Source: Populus alba
Lineage: Eukaryota > Streptophyta > Magnoliopsida > Malpighiales > Salicaceae
DNA: 64,000 nt
NCBI RefSeq assembly: GCF_005239225.2
Contig: NC_133293.1
Span: forward strand, 7,688,001 to 7,752,000
Direction of reading: 5' to 3'
How positions within the stretch are numbered: the stretch's first letter is position 1; each line of letters starts with the position of its first letter. The position numbers and the translations under genes were made by a program. The notes beneath the pieces are model-generated. The model made no database searches. It worked only from the letters and a program-made list of their open reading frames with translations, and had not been told where the DNA came from. Positions 36,559-47,150 of the stretch are shown here, piece after piece.

Positions 36559-37772
36559 GAGATGCAGGATAAGAAGATTGGCCCCCTCAAGTCTCTTGAG
36601 CTCCATAAATCTTACTGCAGTCTGTGTTCATTGCTAGAGACAGACAAGCCTACTTATGTGTTCTGTTTACTAGTTCAGAATCAGTGGTCATCCAAGAAGA
36701 AAATATGAGGCAGCCTTCTAGGATAATGGTTCCCTTTCAATCCCCCCCCCCCCCCCAGGAGTTCGGTGAGCCTCTCTGGTGCAGCTGTTAGACTTCAAGT
36801 TGGGATAGGTTCATTTGGAGTCAAGTATATGCGAATTTATTTTATTTTGTGGAAAAGGAGATGCAACAAAAAAAAGTGAAACAGAACCGAAAAGAGAACA
36901 GATAGCAACGGATTTTGAGTGGTTGATTAGTTCTCCATACACTGTTGGCAGCTATAAGTATCACTCTTGTCCGTGGTTCATCTTTTTTTTAATCATACTT
37001 AGTAAGAGAGGATCAGTTTCACCTCTGTGTGTTGTTAAGAGCTGGCATATGTACCTGCATGGAAGTTGGGGTGTGGCACATTAAGCGCTCTCAGGGTTAT
37101 GTATATTTCTTTGATGATTGAAATTGTGGTGTCTGTCATTGTTCCTAATAAACTTTTATATTGTCCCCATCAGTCTGGATTTTTCATTATCTGTGAATCT
37201 CAGCGTATATCAGTGATCTCTCTGTCGCCGGAATAGAGTGATCAGTTTTCCTGCTGTGCACGATTTCATGTGATGCTGATCTCTGTTTACCGTCATTGTT
37301 ACATGGTGTGCAGTTTCAGAACAAGCCTTTATTTTGCGAGCGCTGTCAGCTTTGGACTGTGGGACCATGGGATGATCTGCTGCTTCTATTACTGGTAGAT
37401 TGCTAGTTTGATATGTGATCTTATTCCTGGCACCTAGCTTGCTTTCCTTGTAGAATCTATTTTTCCCAACCATGGTGGATATGCATTAACTTTGATATTA
37501 AGGTATTGTATTTTAGTGCTTCCATTGAAAGATTTTATGGGCCCAATAGTGGGTGCCGAACTGTCACCTCACCTTTTCAAATTATAAAAAGAAAAGAATT
37601 TGCGTTTCTAGTGGTGCTTTTTTGAATCATATGTTCGAAGGTTGCAAGATGTTCTGTTTGGTCATCTATCATTGTGGTTGTGAAGGGAGGGGAGATATAG
37701 GTCCGTTGAAGTTAAGCTCTCCCTCCCTCCCTCTTGGGATGTCCAGATTAACCTATAGACTAATTTTTAAAA
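36559..37772. other. 3' flank of SKIP14 and intergenic DNA
   Basis: The first few hundred bases are probable SKIP14 3' untranslated sequence, with possible poly(A) signals 'aataaa' near 37147. A C14 run is at about 36742. Composition is balanced to about 37500, yet no supported reading frame was found on either strand. Confidence 0.45.
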
Positions 37773-37852
37773 ATTCTGAAATTAATATCCAAATAAGCCT
37801 CAATAACCATTAATTCTGAAATTAATATCCAAATAAGCCTCAATAACCATTA
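37773..37852. repeat. Perfect 40-bp tandem duplication
   Basis: Two identical 40-base units (37773-37812, 37813-37852), each starting 'attctgaaattaatatcc'. No mismatch, so recent. Confidence 0.95.
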
Positions 37853-38007
37853 ATATTAACAATTATAAGGCTCCAACTTGAGACCATTAAAAAGATAAAT
37901 TTCTTAGTTTCAATAACTTACTACTGAATCTCTTTCTAAATGGTTTGGTTATCTCTTTTTATTTTTACAATGGCTATAAAATGCTTTTGATTTTTTTTTT
38001 AATTATG

Positions 38008-38130
38008 TTTTTTTGTTATATATTTTGGAATTATTTTGATATATTAAAATTAAAATTAAAATTTTTAAAATAAAAAAATATTATTATTATGTATTTTTAA
38101 AAAAAGATAATTTTAAAAACAATAACAGGA
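38008..38130. mobile_element. AT-rich MITE-like copy (h), partial
   Basis: Carries 'tggaattattttgatatatt', 'aaaaaaatattattatta' and 'gataattttaaaaacaat' of the family, without clear ends. Confidence 0.45.
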
Positions 38131-38567
38131 GAGCTGAAAAACGAAAGCTGGAGAGCTGAAATAAAGCCCTATCTATTTTCAGGTATACATGGATATGGGT
38201 AAATTCAGCTCTGCATTTCCCTCTTCTGCTATTTTAATCCCTTCAACTGGAAATTAAACCATGGATATGTTAAAGGCCATTTGAAACACACAGTTCAGTT
38301 GTCTGAAGACGAACAAAAAAAAAAAAAGTATACCATAAAATGAATACTGAATTAGGAGATGGCAGCGTTTAAGTAAACACTTGGAATCAAACCAGGAGAA
38401 AACATTCCGAGCGAGATGAACAAAAGAAGTTGCCTCCCGTAAAATTAGTACTGAAATAGGGAACGGTAGAAGCATTCAGCAACAGACCTACAAAATGGTG
38501 ATGGAATTTGATGTTGGACTCAATTCGTTTCATAAATTGACCTTGTTAGCTTGTAATTTATAATATA

Positions 38568-38752
38568 TTTGTTTTTGTATTTTAAAAATAATTTTTTAAA
38601 AAAATTAATATTTAATATTTTTTTATTTTAAATTAATAATTTTTTAATATTTTTAAAATATATTGGTATCGTAAATAATTTTAAAACACAAAAAAATATT
38701 ATTTTAATATATTTTTAAATAAAAAATATTTTGAAAAGTCACTACTATTATA
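38568..38752. mobile_element. AT-rich MITE-like copy (i)
   Basis: Includes 'aaaatatattggtatcg', 'aaaaaatattattttaata', 'tatttttaaataaaaaat' and ends 'ttttgaaaagtcactact'. It is among the better-preserved copies. Confidence 0.6.
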
Positions 38753-39187
38753 TTTTTAAATATCCAAAGGTTTGGGAGCATAGGATACTGAGATCACGTT
38801 TTCATAGACGGCATTAATGATAATATTAGACCCAAATTAATATATAGTTGGTTTTCATGTTCGAGCTTGGTTTTTGCCCTGGAAAAACATCTCTTGAGGA
38901 CCTGAAATTTATATGTTGTCTAAGCCCTCGGCTCCTAGTTGATATGGTGAATTGGAATCATGAGAATTATTGGAGATATCCTACGTTGAATGATGGCCTA
39001 CCAATCTGATTGAATGAAAGAAAAAATGTTTAAATTCTGAAGGAATACGGGATAAACTTTATTTTTAATTCATAGATGGAAGTGACAGAACAACACCAGA
39101 AGGTATATTGTTCAAAAGGATGCGAACCTGGATGACAATGGATTCTATCAATGGAATGAGAGAAGAACATGATGAAACCAGTCTTCT

Positions 39188-39367
39188 TCATTTCTGAGAT
39201 TTCTTACGAATATCTTTCATCCATGCTAAGCTCAATACTTTCTTGCCAAAACTCTTCTTCTTCTTCCCGCCCTTCCCCCTTTTGTCATCTTTGTTTGACG
39301 ATGACTGCGGCGGAGGGTCGGGGGTGTTGTAATCCCATTGATCAGCCCAGGATAGCCCGGAGTCCAT
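39188..39367 (-). CDS. Small basic protein, 59 residues, conserved-looking
   Basis: Uninterrupted 60-codon frame from ATG at 39367 to TGA at 39190-39188. It begins MDSGLSWADQWDYN, has a short Pro/Ser region (PDPPPQSSS) and a Lys/Gly-rich middle, and ends in the basic stretch FGKKVLSLAWMKDIRKKSQK. The GC-rich, codon-like composition stands out from flanking DNA. I recall plant proteins with the same MDSGLSWADQWD start and a KWMKxLRKKSQK-like end, so I think it is a real gene of unknown function; a nuclear or nucleic-acid-associated role would be a guess from charge only. No signal peptide or membrane segment. The gene is single-exon and stands alone between SKIP14 and the YqaJ-type nuclease gene. 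Confidence 0.75.
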   Translation of the reverse strand: MDSGLSWADQWDYNTPDPPPQSSSNKDDKRGKGGKKKKSFGKKVLSLAWMKDIRKKSQK

Positions 39368-40419
39368 CTCTTTTCCCGTTCTTTATCTCCGCTGAAATAT
39401 TCCTGCTTGGATATTATCTTTAATTAGATGAGCATGGTTAGAAACTTATGTCAAGGCCATTGCATTTCTTAAATCATCGTTGCTGGCTTCATTCCTTCTC
39501 ACATGGCGGAGGTATTTTTGGTGGACAGCTAAGTAAATTTGGCTCAAATTCAATGGTCTTTGCCCTTTTTTTACACCAACGTCAGCCTATTCGTTGGGTG
39601 CTCGTCAGTCATCTCTGCCCAAACAGTTTCAGAGAGCTGTCTCAACCGCCATTTGCTTTTCTTAGCTCAGTGCTGTTTTAAATTAGCCACCATTTTCGTT
39701 GAGGTGGTCATTTTTTACACTTGACAAGCGTGTAATCCTCAAAACGGTTGTGTTTCCGGGAGACGAGCTGTCCATGAATTTGACTGTCCATCTCTAGAGA
39801 TAACTACAAAAACAGGAATTCCTGATTTGAATTCATAATTGGGAAAGGACCATTACAGTTTCAAGCAGGTCCAGAAAGATTACATAAATAGGTATACCCT
39901 AAAATTAATGGGCTTACTATCTTTTAGAGGGGTAAATGATGGATCGTGTCATAAATGGAAATACAAAATAGTGAGAGCTCCATTTCTGCCTGAGAGTTTT
40001 CTTTTCACCGGTTCTTATTAGCGAACTGATTGACCATGCTGTCACAACCTCCTCACTTACTTATTTCATCCTGCTGTCCTCCAACTATTCAACCTGATGG
40101 GCTCCGAAGTGTTTGATTTCTGCAAATCCTCTTAACATCATACACCATCTTACATAATGAGTGTTCCACTTGTGAGAGCAAAAAAATGTTAGGAATGGTG
40201 ATGAAACTCTTGCAAACAGAGTCAAAAGAGGGGACAGAAGGAAACCGTCGTTTACGGAGGATCCATCATGCTTGTTGGGGGAATAGGTAGTTCAGGCAAA
40301 AATTGAGGGAAGGAAAAGAGAAAAGCGCAGTAGAAGAAAACAGCAAGAAGGGAGGTCCCAGCATGGTCAAGCAGCTTACTTCTAAGGGTGAAAATTGCAA
40401 AATGTAATTCAGGAGCCCA
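39368..40419. other. Upstream region of the small gene and 3' flank of the nuclease gene
   Basis: 39368 to about 39720 would hold the leader and promoter of the minus-strand small gene. The part up to 40419 includes the probable 3' untranslated region of the minus-strand nuclease. Composition is balanced; no further gene was found. Confidence 0.4.
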
Positions 40420-42513
40420 TCACCTAAAAAACTCAACATGACCTGCAATCTCCCTACACAGCAATTTGGATTCCGTGGCTAACTTCAGGCTCTTAACAAT
40501 GGCAAGTCCTGTCTGTTTGTGTGTAGATGCTGGCATATATGACTTGGCTTCCTCTTCCCTTCCTATCAACAAAGCTTCCCTGGCAGGAATGACATTTTCC
40601 CACCAAAATTCCCGTAAAATCCCATGTATTATCTCCCAATAACCACGGTCTCTGCACACACGAAATATTGTGCTTCCATTTGGTGTCCAGCAATACAAAT
40701 CCGCCCATTCTCTATCCATTATCTCCAATTGCCCCTGCACTTGAGGCACGTAATAGAAGGGCATAGTGGACCAAGGAAGACCCTTTTCAGGCTTACCCTT
40801 GTTATAGGGACACTTAACTTCCAGGATGCCACCTCCAGGAAAGCAACCAAGAAGACCATCAGGGGAAGCACCAAGAAGACCATCAGGGGAAGCACCAAGC
40901 CAATCAAATTGCTCCTCTGAATGGATTGCAAATCCCAATGAGCTCACCTCGCGACTTGTGATGTTCTTATACCGATTTATTGCTGCTGCTTCATTGAGCA
41001 CACCCCACTGCATGGCACTGTTTGCAGAAGCTTCAAGGGTCTGTGTCTCAGATCCAAACACTTTCTCATGCCAGAGCTCAGGGCGACGTTTTCCCTTCCA
41101 AAAACCCAAAGCAGTGCTGAAGGTGCTTGTTGTTAGCCTGTCCCTCCTAAGGGCAAACCATTCCTCTGAACGTTGGGGTGCATCAGATCCGGTAACACAG
41201 GCAGCCAAAACTAGTGATGAGGGGGGGCGCACTATGGGAGGGACTGTTCGAGAGATCAGAGGTTCGGAGCACGTGTGAAATATTCTGTAAGATCCAGTCC
41301 CATGCCTTTTCCTTGGGGACAGTGATGCCACCTTGTTATGATGAATACTGGGAAACATGGTTGAACAGGCCTTGCTCATTTCCAAGAAAATCAGCCTGTT
41401 GTTAGTGCCTTTATTTGGTGGATTGGTCCTGCGAAGGCCACACTCTGCATGAAAGATTAGTCAAAAAGTCGGGTAAAAATAGAATAATCATTATAACAAT
41501 AAATTTTCCGTGCAGGATAATAAACCTACAATAAGAAGTAGCAAGGGTAAATGAGTTCATAAAAATCAGAGCATGCATTTCCTTCATAATATATACAAGC
41601 ACCCTCTTGGTCTCATACAGCATAAGAAGCTATTGATAAATTACAAATGAAGGTTGTCAGAAGTAATCAACGAGCAAAAAAGATGTATCCCCTTCTCAAG
41701 AAATGAAGCATATTCACCTCTTACAAGGTAGTCAACCAGCCTCGCATCCAGAAAATAATATAAATAAATCAACGGAATGTACTGATTTTTCTATCATGGA
41801 AAAGAACTGAATTCACTCTTCCTAACGAAAGCCATATCCTTTCACTTTATTCTTGATGCTTAACGAGGATCAAGCTACAACAAAAGTTAGCCTGTTCTAG
41901 CAGAATTACCAAACACCTTAGGCACATTGAACCGAAAAATCAATTGAGGGTTTCATTTTTAAACATGTGATCTTCTTTACATCAAGTGCCATTGTTTACT
42001 GCAATGATAGGAGCCTTGCGCTTGTAACCATGCTAGCAAGCAGACACTTCATGCAAAGTCAGAATGATAAAATCAAAACTTGCTTTCCCAATTCCCAGAA
42101 ACAAGTTTAGCATCTACATTCACTGCATAGATAATCCTCAACTATACACCAAACAACCACAAATAAGGAAATCCTTAACTGAAAACCATCCCAAACGCTT
42201 ACAGCTTTCAACCCCCAGCAAATTTAGCATAGCTTATAAATTTTGCAATCAAATACTAACAAACCCATGCAATAAAATATCCGAGGCATAACGAAAACTT
42301 ATCACAACAAGCAATAAGAGACACCCAATTCTCTAAAACATGAAAATGCAGCTGCGTTATAAGCAAAGTGTTTGATAATATACCTGAAAGAGAGTTTGAG
42401 TTGGTAGCGCTTATCTTTTGACGGGCAGAAACAGAGAGAGTGCAAAAGGGTCGAGCATCAACGGAAAGAAAGGAAACTCTAGATTGAATGGAGGAGAGTT
42501 GAACAAGCTTCAT
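40420..42513 (-). CDS. YqaJ/lambda-exonuclease-like nuclease, organelle-type presequence
   Basis: PD-(D/E)xK-fold nuclease of the YqaJ viral-recombinase family, which digests DNA ends in phages; the role in plants is not established. Exons 42513-42384 (TCAG|gtatat) and 41444-40420 (catgcag|AGTG) keep one open frame of 384 residues, so the start at 42513 is supported rather than an internal Met. Residues 1-60 are Ser/Arg-rich and nearly free of acidic residues, like a plastid or mitochondrial transit peptide. Nuclease core: WFALRRDRLTTSTF (139-152), MQWGVLNEAAA (188-198), acidic motif GASPDG, ExK in ILEVKCP (E252, K254), and PQVQGQLEIM (277-286). GASPDGLL occurs twice in tandem (227-242) because of a 24-bp duplication, placing D231 and D239 as rival catalytic residues. 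Arabidopsis At1g13810 is a likely relative (memory). Confidence 0.9.
40851..40898. repeat. Perfect 24-bp in-frame tandem duplication
   Basis: Two identical 24-base units, 40851-40874 and 40875-40898, each starting 'gaagaccatcaggggaagca'. They add eight residues to the active-site loop of the YqaJ-type nuclease and keep the frame. Confidence 0.97.
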
Positions 42514-43219
42514 TCTTTCACTTCGCCGATTATCATTGCCTTTAGGATTTCAGATACTGTATTTGAAGGAAGGAGATTGAGAGGAGAGGCACACGAGGAG
42601 GGCAAGGTATCGGAATTGAATAAAAGTTTGCACAACCACGACGTTTTCAAAAAGATAAGTGAGATTTTGAGGGTATTTCATATTTTGGCCCTCGCTGTTC
42701 TATTTTTCTAATTTTATAGCCAAGACTATTATGGGATTAGTAAGAATTGAGTAATTTTATGCTGCAAGAAAGAGAGATTAACATTTGGTACCCGTAATAT
42801 TATTTTAGCTTTTGGTGGGGTTAGATGTTAATTTCTTTCCTGGGATCCAAAGTAATTATTTTTGAATACATACGATACAGTATACACTATACACCATAGA
42901 ATTTTTATCAAGATTTCCCTTGGTTAGAGAGTAAAAAGAAAAAAAAATATTTTTTTAAAAAAACATGCTTACATTTTACCTAAATATTAGATCCAAATGA
43001 CGAAGGGAACACAATTCCTTAATAATCCATCACTTGAGATTAGTTAACATTAAAATTAAGTAGATAAAGAAAACAAATTGTAAATGGTGCTTTTCAAATT
43101 GATATGAAAATAATTTTATCGTTCAATTAAAAAATGTTTATAAATGTATCATATATTTAAACTTGAGAGATAAAAATAAAAATTAATTTTATAGAAAAAA
43201 ATTGGAAGTAAAATGTTTT
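42514..43219. other. Upstream region of the nuclease gene
   Basis: The first 200 bases have balanced composition and would hold the promoter and leader of the minus-strand nuclease gene. Beyond about 42720 the DNA is AT-rich with no gene. Confidence 0.45.
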
Positions 43220-43440
43220 TTGGTAGTGTTTAGGAACGTGGTCTAAATACTATTTGACAAAAATTTGAATTTTTTTATCTTGTTTAAAGTAAATATTTTT
43301 TATATATTTTTTGACTGTTTTGATGTGTCAATATCAAAAATAAAATTTAATAAATAAATAAATAAATAAAATATTATTTTAATATATTTCCAAGTAAAAA
43401 GCATTTTAAAAAGTAACTATTATCACAATACTAGACGTTA
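43220..43440. mobile_element. AT-rich MITE-like copy (j), near complete
   Basis: Starts 'ggtagtgtttaggaacgtgg' and ends 'aagtaactattatcacaat' then 'actagacgttacc', with 'ttttgatgtgtcaatatc' and 'aatatatttccaagtaaaaa' inside. This is the clearest full-length member here, about 220 bp. Confidence 0.7.
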
Positions 43441-45490
43441 CCTTTATTTCATCCTAAACTTTTACCACATTCCAAGCAAACTTCACCCTCTCTCTCTCTC
43501 TGCTTTCTGCTACCTTAAAAATCTTTTCTTATTGTTTGTAAAAAAGAAAAAGAAAAAATCAAATCCAATTTCTACTAATGAACATTGCCCTTGTTGGTCA
43601 CCTTCGTTTTCTTTCTTTCTCACTCTCTTCAACTCCATTTCACTCTTGTTATAACTAAGTTTGAAGGTGTCTGTTTTTATGGTAGATTGTGCGTTGTGGT
43701 GTGACTATAATTTTGTTTTGTTTGGTAAAGATGAAACCACAAGTTTAATAAAGTAGGATCTATAAATGTTTGTGGTCCAACCGTCGGTTCAACAAAAGCA
43801 TCCAATATATGCTTTTCAACTGATTTTTTCCAAATGATTGTTAGTGGAGATCATTCAATTTGTAACTGACCAAAATATCCCTCTCATATCCTCTTATTTC
43901 TATATGTTTGCTTTACTCCCTAACCATCTTTATCATCTCCTTGTTTCCAGTTTTCTTCACAAATCCTTCAATCCTTTATTACAGATGCTCTGGTCCAATA
44001 TTTTTATTAGGCACAAACTTTTTCAATACCCATAAGATAACATGTCAACAGTAACCAACATCTCTTTCCAAGATCTCCATAACCCTTCACTGAATCTGGT
44101 TTCCTCATCTCTTAATCTTGTCTTTATGCACACCCTATTGTATTCTTCAACAAAATTTTGATTTTGGATTTCAATTACTATTCATTAACGACTATGCATG
44201 TTATTTAAATTCTCTTTATTAACCATAATATTTAACTTCTTCATCATTTTTTTAATTGTCTCCCAATGTTTTGTCGTAGAAATCCTAGATCTCCTTTATA
44301 TAACATTAGTTAGCACTCAGAAACCCATAATCTTTTTTATTTGTTTTGTTACAAAATACACAGAACACTGGTAATCATATTTTCAATTTATTTCATCTTC
44401 TATAAAGTTTTCTTTATTGTCAATTAAATTCTATCAATTTGTTTATTACCTTTATATGGCATGGTTAACATGTATAACTTGCCATATGCATTTAACTTTC
44501 ATGTTATTTTGAATTTAATCCTCTCGTAGTTGACTAATAACAAGAATAATATCGAGTTCATCAAGCTGCCAAAACAATGGCATTGTTTATTCTAAACATC
44601 AATGTGTTACATATGTTTGGTATACATAACAATATATTAACAATGCTTTGCTTATAAAATAATTAATAATCATGCTCAACATTGCATCCATCCTTCTAAA
44701 AAATTATGTTACTGAAGCAAGAATTTAGAATATTGAAAGCTTAACACAAGTAGTGGGTGATAGTAACGGAGTGTATAAATAAAGACACATGATAAATTTC
44801 ACATTGCATTCTTTGGCTTTCTTAATTTTTAAAGCATTCACAAACTTAATAACTTAATAAATTATCCTTGAGTGGTAATGTAGTTGATAAAGACACAATG
44901 TTTGGAGTGCCTATGATACCTACCTATATTTGTTATAGAGTTGTGTTTGGTGTTATTTAGATTACTTATAAAAAGGGTTAAGTCATGCACATCATCCCTG
45001 TTTAATAGCTTATTATCTCTGCTACACATCTTGGTTAGAAATCAAGACCATTATTCTTTGATTATGTCATCAATAATTTATTGTCATGTCGTAAACATAA
45101 CACTTATAGGATCAATTTAAATGAATGAATTTGAATATGTTTGCAATTTTTAATAAGGAAAGACGTAAAATATTATGATCTGATTTCTTTTGATTTCAAA
45201 TTCAATACAAAACATTAACTGTTTATTTAATATAATTTTAAAAGTAAAAGGAAAAATATCTCATTAACCACATCATTAAAGTAATTAAAAAAATTAATGT
45301 TTATGTGACAAATTCAAACAAACACTTTCAAAAAATTTAAGTTTGTCATATGAAATATGAAAGCTAAAAAATGCTTATGGAACAAATAATTGAAATGATA
45401 GACAAGATCACATCCACTAGCAGATTAATGAATTATACAATCTTTCTTTAAATGTAACATACATGAATTTCAACATTGTTTTATTAAAAT
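43441..45490. other. AT-rich region, possibly 5' part of the Harbinger element
   Basis: No reading frame of interest. A CT microsatellite is at about 43486-43502. The left terminus of the Harbinger element whose ORF1 begins at 46164 should lie somewhere here, but I could not place its inverted repeat. Confidence 0.4.
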
Positions 45491-45960
45491 TAGTACTTCA
45501 TTACAGCTTTATAAATTTTTGACGTACCCTACTGTTTTGAACATATGGTTCTATTGACATTGTTTTCTTCACTATACTAATCAAAATCGTTATTACATTA
45601 AAAACCAATTCTCTAGTTCTAGTCCTCAAACATTAAACTTCATTACGAAGTTTCTAAATCTGTACTATATCATCTTCAAATCTTTTAAACTTGCTATAAA
45701 CAACTTCAACAATAATTTATTAACAATATAACTTCATTAAAACTTTATAATTTTTGACATACCCTATTGTTTTGAACCTATTCCAGCCTTTGCATTGTTT
45801 TCTTTACAATACTATGCTAATCAAAATCTTTATTACATTAAAAATCAAGTTTCTAGTACTAGTCCTTAAACATTAAGCTTAATTAGAAAGATTATTAATC
45901 CATTCTATATCTTATACAAAGCTTTTAAAAATGTCATAAACAACTTTAACTCTAACTTTT
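45491..45960. repeat. About 235-bp diverged tandem duplication
   Basis: Two adjacent copies (about 45491-45725, 45726-45960) share 'tttttgacataccctattg'-like, 'attgttttctt', 'aatcaaaatc.ttattacatt' and 'agt.ctagtcct.aaacatta' blocks at an offset of about 235. Noncoding, directly upstream of the Myb-like ORF1 pseudogene. Confidence 0.75.
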
Positions 45961-46163
45961 AAATTGTATAACAATGTCTCAACATGCGACACACATGTTA
46001 TGTCTTTTGAGTTGACTATCCATAATAAAACATAACCATATCTAGATATTATTTAACTAAAATTTAAAAATCTACTTTGTGTATTGTCGATTGAAATTAA
46101 TATATAGCATCGACAAAATTAATTACTTAATTCTATATTATAAAATTCATTATAATTATGAAC

Positions 46164-47150
46164 ATGGAAGAGTCTCAATATCAAGATAAAGCATGTTGGA
46201 CTAGAGAGATGCTACACATATTATATGACATTTGTATCAAGACAATTGAGAAATGAATGAGACCCAACACTCCTTTCAACAAGGTTAGATGAGAATTTAC
46301 TACTAATATCTTTAAAGAGCAAATTAGCCTTGCATTCACTAAAGCACGATTGAAGAATAAGTGAGACGAGATAAAAAAGAATTGAAGGATATGAAAAAAG
46401 TTGATTTCTGAAATAGAAGTTGGATGGAGTTCAGAACTAGGAACTATTTTTGCCATTGGTGAGTGGTGGAAATAAAAATTCAAGTTAGTTTTTAGTTCAA
46501 TAACATGTACATTTACTTCAAACACTTTAACTTCTATTTATCAATCCTTCAAATTCATTAATAACAATTATTTTCTTTGTTGTAAGAAATATGAAAAGTT
46601 TAAAAGTTTAGACATTCTGATATAAAACCATCTTTGTGTTGTAAATATGATATGATGTTTACAAATATTGTGACTACTGGTAAGTTTGTGTGGGCTTCAT
46701 CTCAAGGTATGATTTCTGATGATGATGAGGTGGGTGATGGGATAAAAAAGGCAACCAAGGATGATGTAAATATAGAGAAGGGTAATGGAGATTTAGAGGA
46801 AGATAATTTACCAAATCTTATTGATGACATCAATAATATGGTTGTTCATGTTAATGTTTCCAACAATAGTAACAACTATAATAGTAGTGGGAAGAGAAAA
46901 GCCACTCAACACTGTTTGAATAAGAGTGTACAAAATAGAGAGGCTCCTGAATGAAAGAACAACTTTTCTCATGCTTAGATCAATTGGTTGACAACTTCTC
47001 TACTAGGAGTGATTACACATCTAGTTTATGGATAAGAAAATGGTGTAGCATAGAAGAGGTGATGAAGGAGTTTCACTCCATTAATGATGTTGTTTTTGGC
47101 AGTGAGTTGTATTTTTGTTGCTGAGTTTTTTTATGGTTACAAGTAGAAGA
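46164..47150 (+). pseudogene. Myb/SANT-like ORF1 of a PIF/Harbinger element, decayed
   Basis: In PIF/Harbinger transposons a Myb-like protein assists the transposase in binding element ends. From ATG 46164 the frame shows the plant Myb/SANT-like (Myb_DNA-bind_3) pattern: WTREMLHILYDICIKTIEK, then NTPFNKV, FKEQISLAFTKARLKNK, KKLISEIEVGWSSELGTIF, with several in-frame stops. After an intron-like gap (about 46485 to 46565) it resumes with KPSLCCKYDMMFTNIV near 46630 and an acidic region to about 46950, where a frame break occurs; the tail ('SINDVVFGSELYF'-like) continues to about 47130 in another frame. Nearly all stops in the first part are TGA where Trp or Gly is expected. Clearly not functional. 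Confidence 0.85.

Noticed and set aside
41214..41405. Plus-strand frames opposite the nuclease gene
   Set aside because: They mirror a well-supported coding exon on the other strand.
43441..45490. Search for the left inverted repeat of the Harbinger element
   Set aside because: No sequence complementary to the right flank near 61180 could be paired convincingly, so no terminus is claimed.
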